Assembly: GCA_027919835.1 (NCBI GenBank)
Contig: JANVFP010000024.1
Coordinates: 682,001 to 746,000, forward strand
Length of the DNA: 64,000 nt
DNA from: Lentinula raphanica
Lineage: Eukaryota > Basidiomycota > Agaricomycetes > Agaricales > Omphalotaceae
Direction: 5' to 3'
How positions within the stretch are numbered: the first letter of the stretch is position 1; the number at the start of each line of letters is the position of its first letter. A program made the position numbers and the translations under genes. The notes under the pieces were generated by a model, which worked only from the letters and a program-made list of their open reading frames with translations, had not been told where the DNA came from and did not search any database. This document shows, piece by piece, positions 44,466-54,760 of this stretch.

Positions 44466-45896
44466 ATGCTCAAAGACAATACCATGACCCATCCTAACAC
44501 ACACACATTCTTCACCTTACCCACCGAGATCCACACACACATCTTCACACTCGCCTGCACTCCGAATTCGACGACTGGATGCGTTTCCGGCCCCTCATAT
44601 TGCACCGCGAGCTACACCGGAATCGCCCTTTCCCTCGTGTCCAAGTACATCCGCGCAGCCTCGGCTCCAGCGCGTTATCGGGCTGTGGTGATTTATGGCT
44701 GGCGCGAGATGCTCGCGTTCGAACGGATCCTCTCGAGATTAGGACATACGCATAGTCGCGTGCGATACTTGACTTTGGTCGCAGATGAAATGCCCCAGGA
44801 CCCGGACTCGCTTCTATCCGAATGTGTTCCCACCAGCAGCAGCAGCAACTCTTCTTCTTCCTCGTCATCATCATCATCCGCACTATCTCCGAATTCTTCT
44901 TCAGGTGTCAGTCATAAGCTGATCTCGGAGCAAAAACTGTTGCAAGTAATTGCGAAGATTCTGCGGAGGGTAGGAAGGGATCTGTATGAGCTGGAGATTG
45001 GGTTCCAAGCTATCGAGAACGTCGAGAGTCCTTTGAAGTATCTATCGGTCACAGGGACAGGTCCTCATTCTCCTCATTCTCCATTGTTTTTCCCTTGCCT
45101 TGACACGATGTTCTACGCGTGTCCACCTTCTAACGAACTTCCTTGGGGCATGACCAGTGAACCGTCTTCGACACCGGCAATCCACATGATCGCATCATCC
45201 ACAGAATCTTCTGGTTCTACTGCGAATCCGGATCCTGATTTGGTTTCTCCAGCTTTCATATGCCCTCGCCTGAAAGAACTGACGGTCGTGTGTAATGATT
45301 CGTGCACATCGAACGGCCATTTTTCGAGCGATGCGCTGGAAGAGGAGGAGGAAGAGGATATGGAGGGAGGCGAGTCGATGAGAGATGCAGACTCGGCAGA
45401 CTCGGAAGGAGTGGTGGATCTGGAGACTCAGACACAGACCAAATTCGCTTCACTCGTAACATTGACCTTACTTGCATCTACACCCGCACAAGCTCTCGCG
45501 ACTCTCGATATTGAACAAGTCGCGTGGGATGTAGGTTCGGGGTTTGAGATCAACGCTGATGGCCTAAGGCGAAATATCACGAGTGCGGCGAGGACCGAAG
45601 ACTATGAAGGTGCACTGGATGCTTCGAATGCTTCAGAGGCCGAGCGAATTGCGGACGGGTCGGGGAACTTGCGATTCGTGATACTGAGACCAAAGACACG
45701 GTGGAATGAGAGATGGGAGAGTCTGCGAGAGGTGGCGAGGAGACAGCGTGAGGAGGAGGAAGTAGAGGGAGAGGGAGAAAGGAGCGAGGGGGGTAACGGC
45801 GCTTTAAAGAGCAGATTTGGCACTAAGGTTGACGTCTTTGTGCTCAAACCTGGAGAACAGGTTGACGTCGACACGACGATATCGAGTGAAGTATGA
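44466..45896 (+). CDS. F-box-like protein
   Basis: A single uninterrupted frame of 476 residues. The N-terminus has FFTLPTEIHTHIFTLAC followed, after a Cys/Ser/Thr insert, by ALSLVSKYIRAASAPARYRAVVI, the pattern of short F-box-like domains in Agaricomycete proteins that recruit targets to SCF ubiquitin ligases through Skp1. The remainder contains a Ser run (about 44830-44880), a Glu/Asp-rich stretch (about 45340-45400) and a basic/acidic C-terminus (REEEEVEGEGERSEGG). No leucine-rich repeats are obvious. The start was set at 44466 because the frame upstream (from 44289) lies in probable leader sequence behind a TATA-like box; 44484 is an alternative. Its target is unknown. Confidence 0.7.
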   Translation: MLKDNTMTHPNTHTFFTLPTEIHTHIFTLACTPNSTTGCVSGPSYCTASYTGIALSLVSKYIRAASAPARYRAVVIYGWREMLAFERILSRLGHTHSRVRYLTLVADEMPQDPDSLLSECVPTSSSSNSSSSSSSSSSALSPNSSSGVSHKLISEQKLLQVIAKILRRVGRDLYELEIGFQAIENVESPLKYLSVTGTGPHSPHSPLFFPCLDTMFYACPPSNELPWGMTSEPSSTPAIHMIASSTESSGSTANPDPDLVSPAFICPRLKELTVVCNDSCTSNGHFSSDALEEEEEEDMEGGESMRDADSADSEGVVDLETQTQTKFASLVTLTLLASTPAQALATLDIEQVAWDVGSGFEINADGLRRNITSAARTEDYEGALDASNASEAERIADGSGNLRFVILRPKTRWNERWESLREVARRQREEEEVEGEGERSEGGNGALKSRFGTKVDVFVLKPGEQVDVDTTISSEV

Positions 45897-46198
45897 TATT
45901 TTCCATTCACGCAATAATGAGATGGGATATGATACTGCTTAATTAACAAAAAACCAAGTCAAGACACAGTCTCCAGGTGAGTTGAGAATGGGAAACTCAC
46001 CTGGGAAAGGTCTGGCTACAGCTCTGACTGAAGATGAAGATGAAGTAGTACACCACGAATCCACCCCACTGAGTCGACGTTGAGAACCGTGTTCGATCGA
46101 TTGATGACAAGATAAGTAGAAAAATGAGGATAAGTACAGAGTTATCCTTATACACAGGATCATCGAACGAAAGTCCATAGTCCATAAGTACATTTTTT

Positions 46199-47354
46199 TT
46201 ACTTTCTTGCAAAGGTGATCTGAAAAAAACGATCAGTAGTCGATTAGTCTAGCTAAGGAGGAGGAGGAAGAGGAGAAATACCTTGATCTTGTTCTCCCCA
46301 TCCAACTTGTAATTGTGCAAAGCGTCCTTCGCAACAGTCGAACTGGCTTCGTCGACGTACTCCACGAACGCAATGTCCTTCTTGGTCGGGATAAGACGGA
46401 CCTCGTGGAGGTTTGGATACCTAGAGCATAAGACACGATGTTAGTCACTGTCAATGACAGAGGGCAAGAAGATTACGCACTGGTTGAAGAGCCCAACCAA
46501 CTGTTCTTTCGTAACCGTTTCTGGGAGGTTTTGCAAGAACAAGATTTTGTTTGGGGGGAGATATTCGTCAGGCATTTGGACGTTGGGACGTTTCGTTGCT
46601 GGAGCGCTCGTTGCTCCGTCCACTGAACGTTTATATTAGTTTTATGGATACTGAGATAGAAAAGAATGGGATTTACTTTCAGAAGCCAACCGCTTGGCTT
46701 TGAACTTTTGTTTCAAGGGATTCGTGTAACGAGTCTTTTCTATTTGGATCATAAGCCAAGGAGAGACAGAGATCGATATTTCCAGACGCACTTTTGTGCT
46801 CATCCCTCCGAGCCTTATGTTCGTCAAAGTGCTCATTATCCAGTTTCTTGACTACGGCGTCTGATCTTGTACGAGCGAATGATATTTGCTACACACCAGA
46901 GCGTCAGTAACGTTCACTGTAGAAGCAATCACAGCACATACCATAGGCTTCGAGTACAACGGGAACCCTCGAACTTCCTTCATCGCCTTCTTCGCAATCT
47001 CCGCATCGGCAAAAGATACAAAAGCCTGTCCGCGCATACGAAGATTGCCGTGTGCGACGACGTCGAGGACTTCGCCGTAGGTTTTGAAAAGACCACGGAG
47101 GGAGGCTTTGATGACTACAAATGGAGAATAGAGAATATCAGATACTTATTCGTCAGGTCCGAAAGATATCGTGTGTCTCTTAGAGACCCACCATCGATTT
47201 TTATCTTCTCGTTCAAATTTTGTATATAGAGCGTCTCTGAGATGTATTCCGGTTCTGCTGGAGGCACTGGCGCGGCTTGTACTACGTTGGGTATGGACGC
47301 TGAAGCCATGATGGTATCTTGAGGAGGAGGTGCAGACATATCAGATTGAGACAT
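46199..47354 (-). CDS. U1 snRNP A / U2 snRNP B''-type spliceosomal protein
   Basis: Seven exons in consistent frame: 47192-47354, 46942-47114, 46792-46888, 46677-46739, 46481-46622, 46282-46420 and 46199-46219, encoding 265 residues. RRM1 has RNP2 LYIQNLNEKI and RNP1 RMRGQAFVSF; GEVLDVVAHGN lies between them. A basic linker follows (KTRYTNPLKQKFKAKRLAS). RRM2 has KILFLQNLPE and KKDIAFVEYVDE and ends with the family's KLDGENKIKITFARK. This is the conserved two-RRM architecture of U1A/SNF/U2B'', which bind snRNA stem-loops in U1 or U2 snRNP. Which of the two snRNPs it joins cannot be told from sequence. It converges with the F-box gene, 302 bp between stops. The last exon codes for only six residues plus stop. 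Confidence 0.9.
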
Positions 47355-47463
47355 GATGAGAGTAAAATGGCAAGAAGCAGTTGGATTTGTGTACACTTGT
47401 TTGTAGAACACTACATTAGCGCCAGGTTAGGCGCTTACAAGAAATTGGGGTATATATGGTTAA

Positions 47464-50185
47464 CTACGTGGATTTTGTTTGAACATCTGCCGCTGCCGCT
47501 GGATCCCTGGGCTTCATCCTGACCTGAAGTGGCTGAGGAGGAGGTTGGTCGTGAGCCCGATAATAGTGGGTATCCTCAACAAGCTCCGCGTCTTTTGCAT
47601 GGCCGTGTCTGAACGAAAAATAGATATCAACGTCAATACTCGTCCGTAAGAATCGTTTTGATTTGAATACACACCTTCGCATATAATGCCTCTGAAGCCT
47701 CGGCAGAGTACACGCACCCGGCTCCATCGAGCTATCTCTGCACTTTGTGCATCTCCAAGGCTTATGCTCCGGCTGTTGCGGGAAATTCGGGTTCGCCGAC
47801 CTACGCCTAGCTGGTTCTGCTTCCTCCAGTCTCTTCGCTTCCTCGACATCAAGGCTCGATATACGCTGAAAAGTCGTTTGGCCATCTCCGAAGTGTTTCT
47901 TCAGGTTATGTTGGACCTGTACTCGTTTCAGTGTACACTCTTGTTCAGGGAAGGACGTAACTGACCGCCGTTCTCCAGGTCATAACGTTGCAATATCGCT
48001 CCCCATCGCACTTTGCTCCATAAGTACACTTCAGACAAACCAACCTAGGATCCTCCTGATCGATCTCTTGAACCTTTGTGTACGGCGACATCCCACACGC
48101 AGTCAAGATGTTCGACACAGTCCGGGACGCCTTGTCATCGACTGATAACCACTTCGTAGACCACTGCCTCCGTCGGAAATGCCAGGCTTCCAACGTTAGT
48201 GTGAGTGATTCTCTCGAATCCAAATCCACGATCTCTTCGTCATCTTTCCCTCCACCGTGCCCTTTCCTCTTCAGCGAATTACACGTGTGAAAGATGAACT
48301 CGGGGAACCACATCAGACATGTTTCATGAAAGTCCTCACAACGTCCCAAGACGTGATGATAATACCTGTTCGAGCAGGACAACACACACGTCGCCTGTTC
48401 CAGTTCGGATTTTGAAGGCCAGAAAGCCTCATACTGCGAGTTGCCAGCCGCACAGCGCTTGATTTGACGCATTTTGTCTTCCTGCCATGTTTTGATGAAA
48501 TGAGGTAAGCCTCTGAAGACCTCTTCGAAGGAATCTTGGTCGACTTGAACTTCGGAGGGTTGTTCGATGATGGTTTTGACGGGGTCCCAGAGCCAGATAT
48601 CGATCTGATTAGGAAGGAACGCGCCTGGTTCACATCGATCGTTGCGGTACTCGTGCCATGCGAGTGCTGCGAGCTCGCGGCGTTTCCAGACTAGTTTCTG
48701 GCGTTCCTTGGTTTTGATGTAGGCTCTGACTATCTCCATGTACACCTTGAGGTCATCTTTCGCTGAATCCCAGCCTACGTACGACGTCGATCAGCAACGG
48801 TTTTTACCTTAATCAAGATCAATAGCACATACTCTTATTCGTAAGAGCCCTAGGCTGTCTAACGAAGGGATGCTTATAGAACGGAACATACTCCGGATGT
48901 TCGACCTCCGCCGCTTCTTCGTCCTTCAGGAACTCGAGTTCTTTGAGGTATCCCATTTCAGAGAGCTTTTCCCAAATGCTAAGTCACGTAGGTTAGTACC
49001 ATCCTTCAAGATTACTTCGATTAACACAGCTTACGCGCTACGCCTTTCATCCCTAATCTGCTGCAACTCGTTCGCCCTCTCGTTCGCTAGAGATTCCGAC
49101 CAGAGTTTGCAAAGCAGCGCATGCTAAAACATGTATTGATCAGACTTTTCAAATGATACGGTCAAAAGATAGAATTCGTACATCGGTTCGGGCCTCGACC
49201 TCTGCTATCTTTTGTTCAACGAACTTTTTCCGATCTTCTTTGTGCGAATCAAACTCCTTGACGAATCGTCTTCTATCGGATACCAGACAACATTCCACTC
49301 CTGCCGTGATCTGTATCAGACAATCTCGCGAGGAATAGTGATCGAAAAGTGCCGTACTTCCACAATAATCTTCATCAAAGGGTACACAGTCCAATATGGC
49401 TTTGTCCGTCTCCTTCTTCGCATCGAACTTTCCGACGTACTCGAGGCTGTACAAAATAGACATAGACATATCATATCAGAACGCGACGCACGAATGAAGC
49501 TTCACGACATGACATACCAAGATTTAGCACACCGGGTACAAAGACGCGTGCGTAAGATCCAACTGATATTGCGAACGTTCGATGTGTAACAGTTCTATAA
49601 AAACAGCACATATCAGAGATAGGCAAACAAATAGATATCAGGCACGTACATGGCAAATAGGTTCGAAAGCTAGATGAGTCCAGGCCGGATAGGACATATC
49701 CTGAGGACATTCGGGCATTCCCTCAGGGACTTGTTTGAACGCCAACTTCCAGATCGTGGTGGTATTTTTGCGCATCACTGCAGGGTGTGTGATTCTAAAT
49801 GTGATGCCAGCAGATATATAGAGATGAGTTGCTTACGAAGGCTTCGAAGGTCTTTGGTCGTTCGCGCTAAATGGAGGAGGTCAATAGGTGAGAGGTGGCT
49901 GAAAATCTGCAAATGTAAATGAAATTATTAGAACGAGTTTTCTTGGGTGGAGAAAGAAGAACGAATAGAACGCACTTCGAGAAGAATGTCGAGGTTCAGA
50001 GAAGGTAGCAGAGAAAGTTTGGACTTTGGTTGGGTTCTATGTGTAAACGATCCTTCTTGCTTGATCCCGGCTTTTTTTGTCTTGGTAGAATTTCCGGTCG
50101 TAGAACCAGTAGAAGGGCCATCGTGTTTTCTGCGCTTGTTCGACGGCGGTTGTTCACTAGAGTTCGTGTTGCAAGCTTTGGTCAT
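47464..50185 (-). CDS. F-box domain protein with C-terminal zinc-ribbon-like region
   Basis: Multi-exon gene. The first exon (ending about 49975) encodes a basic Ser/Thr-rich N-terminus (NKRRKHDGPS) and LSLLPSLNLDILLE, which splices into the segment IFSHLSPIDLLHLARTTKDL (about 49850-49915), completing a canonical F-box. Downstream pieces include the WKLAFKQVPEGMPECPQDMSYPAW region typical of Agaricomycete F-box proteins, then Cys-containing motifs (LCTRCAKS). The large central exon (about 47966-48745) carries a charged region and CxxC pairs (LVCLKCTYGAKCDG). The C-terminal exons contain WRCTKCRDSSM and LQRHYMRR. It probably recruits a substrate to an SCF ligase; the Cys pairs may bind zinc. 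Internal exon borders were not all resolved. Its start lies about 1.7 kb from the adenosine kinase start and both are on the minus strand. Confidence 0.75.
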
Positions 50186-50506
50186 TGTCGAGCTGCGGCT
50201 GAACGTGAACCTTCAAGAGGATGAGGGTGGAGTTGAAGGAAAAAATGGAGCAAAGTTAAACGCGACTCGTCACTTGGTCACATGAGCTATGTGACATTGT
50301 CACTGCTTCGGTCTTGTTCGGTCCGCCTTCTGTTCAAAACTTCCACCAACTCCGCAGACGTTAGAGTCTCTTTCGAACGTCGAACGGACACCCCAGTAAC
50401 TGAACAACTGCGTACTATGTCTCACATAATTCATCCACTGGCGTTGATCAGCGTCGAACGGGTCTATCTGTACAAGTAATCCACATTTCTACGCAATCTC
50501 TATGAT

Positions 50507-51883
50507 CTAAGTCTGTAGAACATTCACCTTTGGCCACTTATATTGTGGTCCTTCCTGAACAGAAACCAAATATTGCTATAAGATACAATAACAGACAGAA
50601 ATTTACACCCACCTGCCCTATGCACATGGCAGCAAGCCTATGCCCTGTCCCTACACACTCATCCAAACTCTTCTCCAATACATACGCCCCCAAAAACCCG
50701 CCAGCAAACGCATCCCCGGCAGCGTTCGTATCCACAATTTCCTCTTCCTTCAACGATGGCACAGGATATATCTTCGGCCTATCGGGTTTATCTGCACAAA
50801 CGACCGTCGTACTATGCGCCCCGTGTGTGATGATGACAATCCTAGGCGGAGTGGGGTTGGCTTTTGGGTGGAGTGCGATTGCTTTGGCGACCAAAGACAT
50901 GTTTGTAGGTTCTGCGTGGTTGTTCGAGACAGCCCATGCTTCGGCTTCGGCTTCGTTGGATATGATGATATCGCAATAAGGCATGATTTCTTGTATCTGG
51001 GCGTTGTATAACCGGGGGATGTATGGTGCAGATAGATTGACCACGAGGATCTAGATGATGTAGTATTTGTACAAATTCTGTCTCGTAGGACGAGATATAA
51101 CACACCTTGCCCATCTCGGATATCTTTTTGCCAAGTCGTATTGAAACTTCTGGTCTATGTGTGAACAGATAACCTTCGAGGTATATAACCTTGGAAGAGG
51201 TGATAAGGGGCGCGACAGTCGGTGACCAAAGGTGTTCTTCGTCTAAATCCTTTGCTACTCGGAGAGTAGTCACCAATGATCTTGTTTTTACAAGCGTGAA
51301 TCAGTGCAAGGAACAAAGTGGCAGCAGTAAACATCCAACGACTACATACCTGTGATGACCATCACTAATCAAAACAGCACAAGCCCCCGTCTTCTGCCCT
51401 TTCTTGACCTGATACGCTTCTATCACCCCTTCCCGTTGATTCGCCGTTCTAAGTTGTTCAGCGAGATCGTCGTCGCCGACACAGCCTGCAAAAGCAACTG
51501 AATGAGGTTTGGTAAGAACATACTATAGGCGGCAGAAGCAAGGATTGATGCATGATGAACGAATCACTAAATTAGAGTAGTTGGCGCCGCATGATAGGCA
51601 ATCACCCACCGCTGCACCCCTAGCTGTATTCTGAGCGGCTCCTCCAGCGACATAGACAACCTGTCGCTCTCGTACCAGTTCTTCATAGCTGCCAGCGTTA
51701 TCTGTTATCGATCAACCCAGCCGAACGTGCAAGATAAGCACATCTGCCTTACATCGGCTCATGCTCTGCCCCAGCAAGGATGGCATCGTTAGCGTTCAGG
51801 TTGTATCTGGTTATCAGATCCTCTGCTTGACGGACTTGCATGTCGATTAGAGGGTGCCCAACGCAGAAAATGGTGCACGGCAT
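50507..51883 (-). CDS. Adenosine kinase (PfkB family)
   Basis: Phosphorylates adenosine to AMP in purine salvage and supports the methyl cycle by removing adenosine. The N-terminus MPCTIFCVGHPLIDMQV leads to the family's Asp-containing start, followed by LITRYNLNANDAILAGAEHEP, a Gly-rich VAGGAAQNTARG segment, VIYLEGYLFT, LVVNLSAPYIPRLYN, CDIIISNEAEAEAW, VIITHGAHSTT and the PfkB signature VDTNAAGDAFAGGF with catalytic Asp. The last exon pair ends QYKWPKVNVLQT with the stop at 50507-50509, matching the usual adenosine kinase C-terminus. Several introns are present; the final one is 57 nt. Length is about the usual 340-350 residues. Its upstream region is largely replaced by a MITE ending 54 bp before the start codon. 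Confidence 0.9.
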
Positions 51884-51937
51884 GATGATAGTAGAAACGA
51901 TAGAGTGATAGATAAGGATAGGAGCGATTTCTACATA

Positions 51938-52427
51938 CAGTCATTGCACCTTCCTTTATACATGTGGTTCCTTTATACAGTTGCCCCGGAATAACTTTGA
52001 ATACACAGAATTACCCTCGGACTTGTGTTAGAAACCATGAACGAAACTTTATCTACAATATCCGATACTCAAATGTTTTAGATCTAGAGATATTGAAGTT
52101 ATGTGCTTGGTACAAGTCAAAAAGCTCAAAACTTGCGCAGAACAAGTGAATTTTGAAGGATGACGGCATCTTCCCACAGCATTTGAATGGGATTTTGTAT
52201 TGATCAACACCGCTGTTCAAAGGAACCCCATAGCGCCGATAAGGACATTTGGAAGAGATAGCATCCATCGAGTACAAGAACCCATCTCAGTGCCCTCAGT
52301 TAGTAGGCAAAAACCATCTTTACAATGAAATAAAGGTTTCTGTCAACTCTGATTCCCAAAAGCTATAACAATAGTTCATTCCGAGGGGTGATTAAATTTG
52401 GTTGTATAAAGGAAGGTGCAATGACTG
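51938..52427. mobile_element. 490-bp MITE with TA duplication
   Basis: Perfect 25-bp terminal inverted repeats start CAGTCATTGCACCTTCCTTT on each strand. TA flanks both ends (51936-51937 and 52428-52429). No transposase is present; the interior is A+T-rich with an unsupported 74-codon minus-strand frame. TA duplication plus CAG termini fit a Tc1/mariner-derived MITE. It occupies 490 of the 598 bp between the adenosine kinase start (51883) and the malic enzyme stop (52482). Identical termini suggest a fairly recent insertion. Confidence 0.85.
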
Positions 52428-52481
52428 TATATTCAATTTCTCTCATTATCGATACGACAACTTTTCCGAGTCGTTGATACC

Positions 52482-54760
52482 TCACTTTTCACCATCCTCA
52501 TCATACACATACTCCCCATAAACAGGCTGCCACAGTTTCTCCCGAGCCTTCTCTCTCACCTCCTCCTTCTTCCAATCCACACCAGCACTGCCTTCCTCGA
52601 TAGCCTGCTCGGCCACCGCTACGGCCACCTCGAAGTTGATCGCGGGGGCGTCGCCAAAGTCGGGCAAGAGCGCGTCGTCGGGGTCTTGGAGGGCAGGAGA
52701 TAATGAGGCTAGTCGCCGTGCGCCAGCGATGATCATGGTGTCCGTCATTTGTCTGGAGTTGCTGATCATGGCGCCGAAGCCGAGACCGGGATAAATGAGA
52801 GCATCTGGGAGAATGAACACGGGAGTGAGTTATGGATAACGTTGCTACTGAGTGGACACACGTACTGTTGCATTCAGCAATACTAAAAGAGAAAACGGGG
52901 ATAACAAATCAGAATACTTACCACATTTTGAACAATATCGTAGGCATTACTTACATATAATCTTTCCCATTAGGCATCTTCGCAGGTGGAAACGGACTTC
53001 CAGTCGCTAACAACGCCTTCCCCTTTGTCCAATCATTCGCCTCCTTAGGATCCACCTCGACGAGCTTACTAGGATTCGACAACGGGAATATAATCGGTCG
53101 TTCACAACCCGCCGCCATACTCTCAACAACCTCTCGCGTAAACCCCCCAGCATGGGTCGAAGTCCCGATCAACACCGTCGGTTGTATCTTCTTCACCACA
53201 TCCAACAACCTGATCTCACTCATCTCATCACCACTCTGCGACGTTCGAAATTCTCGCCACTCATCGTCTTTCCGTGTGTATTCCTTCAGATCCTCACGCA
53301 CGTCAGGCAGAGACTCAGTGATCAACCCGTGTTTATCAATAAGCCAGAACTTTGAGTTCGCTTCGGCGATGGAGATGTTGTCGATGGAGACCATGGCGTC
53401 GCGGAGTTGCTTGGTGATACCGAGACCGGCGGAGCCTGCACCGTAGATGATGATACGTTGGTCGCAGAGCTTGGATTTGGTGACGCCGACTGCGGCCATG
53501 AGGGTGGAGAGTGTGACTGCGCCGGTTCCTTGACTGGAAGGAACGCGGAACATCATTGTTCAGTGACGAACACACGAAAGGAAGGAAGGAAGGACACGGA
53601 CATATCATCGTTGAAGACGGCGTGTGTATCTCGATAGCGCTTCAAGAGTCGCTGTGCGTTGGTAACGCCGTAGTCTTCAAAGTGAAGGAGACTGTGTGGG
53701 AAGTGTTTGCGGACGAGCTGGACAAATCTGAGAAAAAGGTAGAACAGTGTTAACGTGGAACGATAGAGTGAAAAGGAAGCATACTGATCAACAAAATCAT
53801 CGTATTCCTTGCCACGGATTCGTTCATGCGGCCAGCCCTTCCGGAATCGTTCAGTAGTGCGAACCAGAAACCGAGAAGAAAGATACGTACCACGTACAAG
53901 GGGTCGTTGAGTAGACCTTCATTGTTAGTGCCGACATCGAGGGTGACAGCTATCGCCTGAGAAGGATCGATCCCGCCAATAAGCCTGTTATCGAGCAGTT
54001 GGTGAGTATCAAGCTGAAAGGAAGATGGTTGACACACGAGTAGATGACGGATTTAGCGGCTGATATCTTCCGATGGAACAAGTTGAGCTTGAGGACAGTT
54101 CGAGAGTAAAAGGAAATGAAGACATACTCCAATCCCCTATCCAAAGCAAAGTTGATTAATAATTACTCAGAACGAAATCGAGATTCTGAGGAAGGACTCA
54201 CTCCAACACCCTGATCTCCAATCCCTAGAATCGCCTCTGCATCCGAAGAAACGAATAAATCGATGTTCTTGCCCTTGGTGGCTTCAAGGAAATCTTCTTC
54301 CATGGAGTCACGGTTAGGGAAGGTCAGGTAGAGACCTTCGCTTCGGCGGAAGAGATGGGAGTAATTTGCGATTGCTTCAGCCTAGCGAGTAAGGGAGTAG
54401 AAAAGAATCGTTGGATGAGTGACAAGTACTCCACACTTACGAACTACTCACCTCGGTCGGGGTGTAGATAATAGGAATCAGTTCTCTCAAATGTCTCGTT
54501 AACAACGTGTAGAACAGGACCCAGTTCTGATCCTTCATGCTTTGTAGAAACGAGTTTTTCCCGATATCGGTGGTTTGGGATTGAAGTTGGTCGTAGGCTC
54601 GTTGACATTGTTCATCTAGGGAATTGACGCGATAAGGAAGCTTGCCGATGAGACCGAAGGCGTGTCGTTCTTTTTCAGTGAAGGCAGTGCCCTTGTTGAA
54701 TCGTGGATGGGTTAAGAGAGCTTCTCCTCGTAAGGCGACTCGAAATATTGGGGTGGACAT
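52482..54760 (-). CDS. Malic enzyme (malate dehydrogenase, decarboxylating)
   Basis: Oxidatively decarboxylates malate to pyruvate with NAD(P)+. Exon 1 (54452-54760) has the N-terminal domain [22 protein letters not shown] and [12 protein letters not shown], a malic enzyme hallmark. The next exons carry [25 protein letters not shown] (metal and substrate region), [37 protein letters not shown] and [15 protein letters not shown]. The nucleotide-binding fold [12 protein letters not shown] is followed by [31 protein letters not shown] and the last exon [14 protein letters not shown]. At least six introns of about 50-60 nt. No mitochondrial presequence is obvious at [18 protein letters not shown], although the start is mildly basic, so cytosolic location is favoured. 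Cofactor preference cannot be assigned with confidence. Confidence 0.92.
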
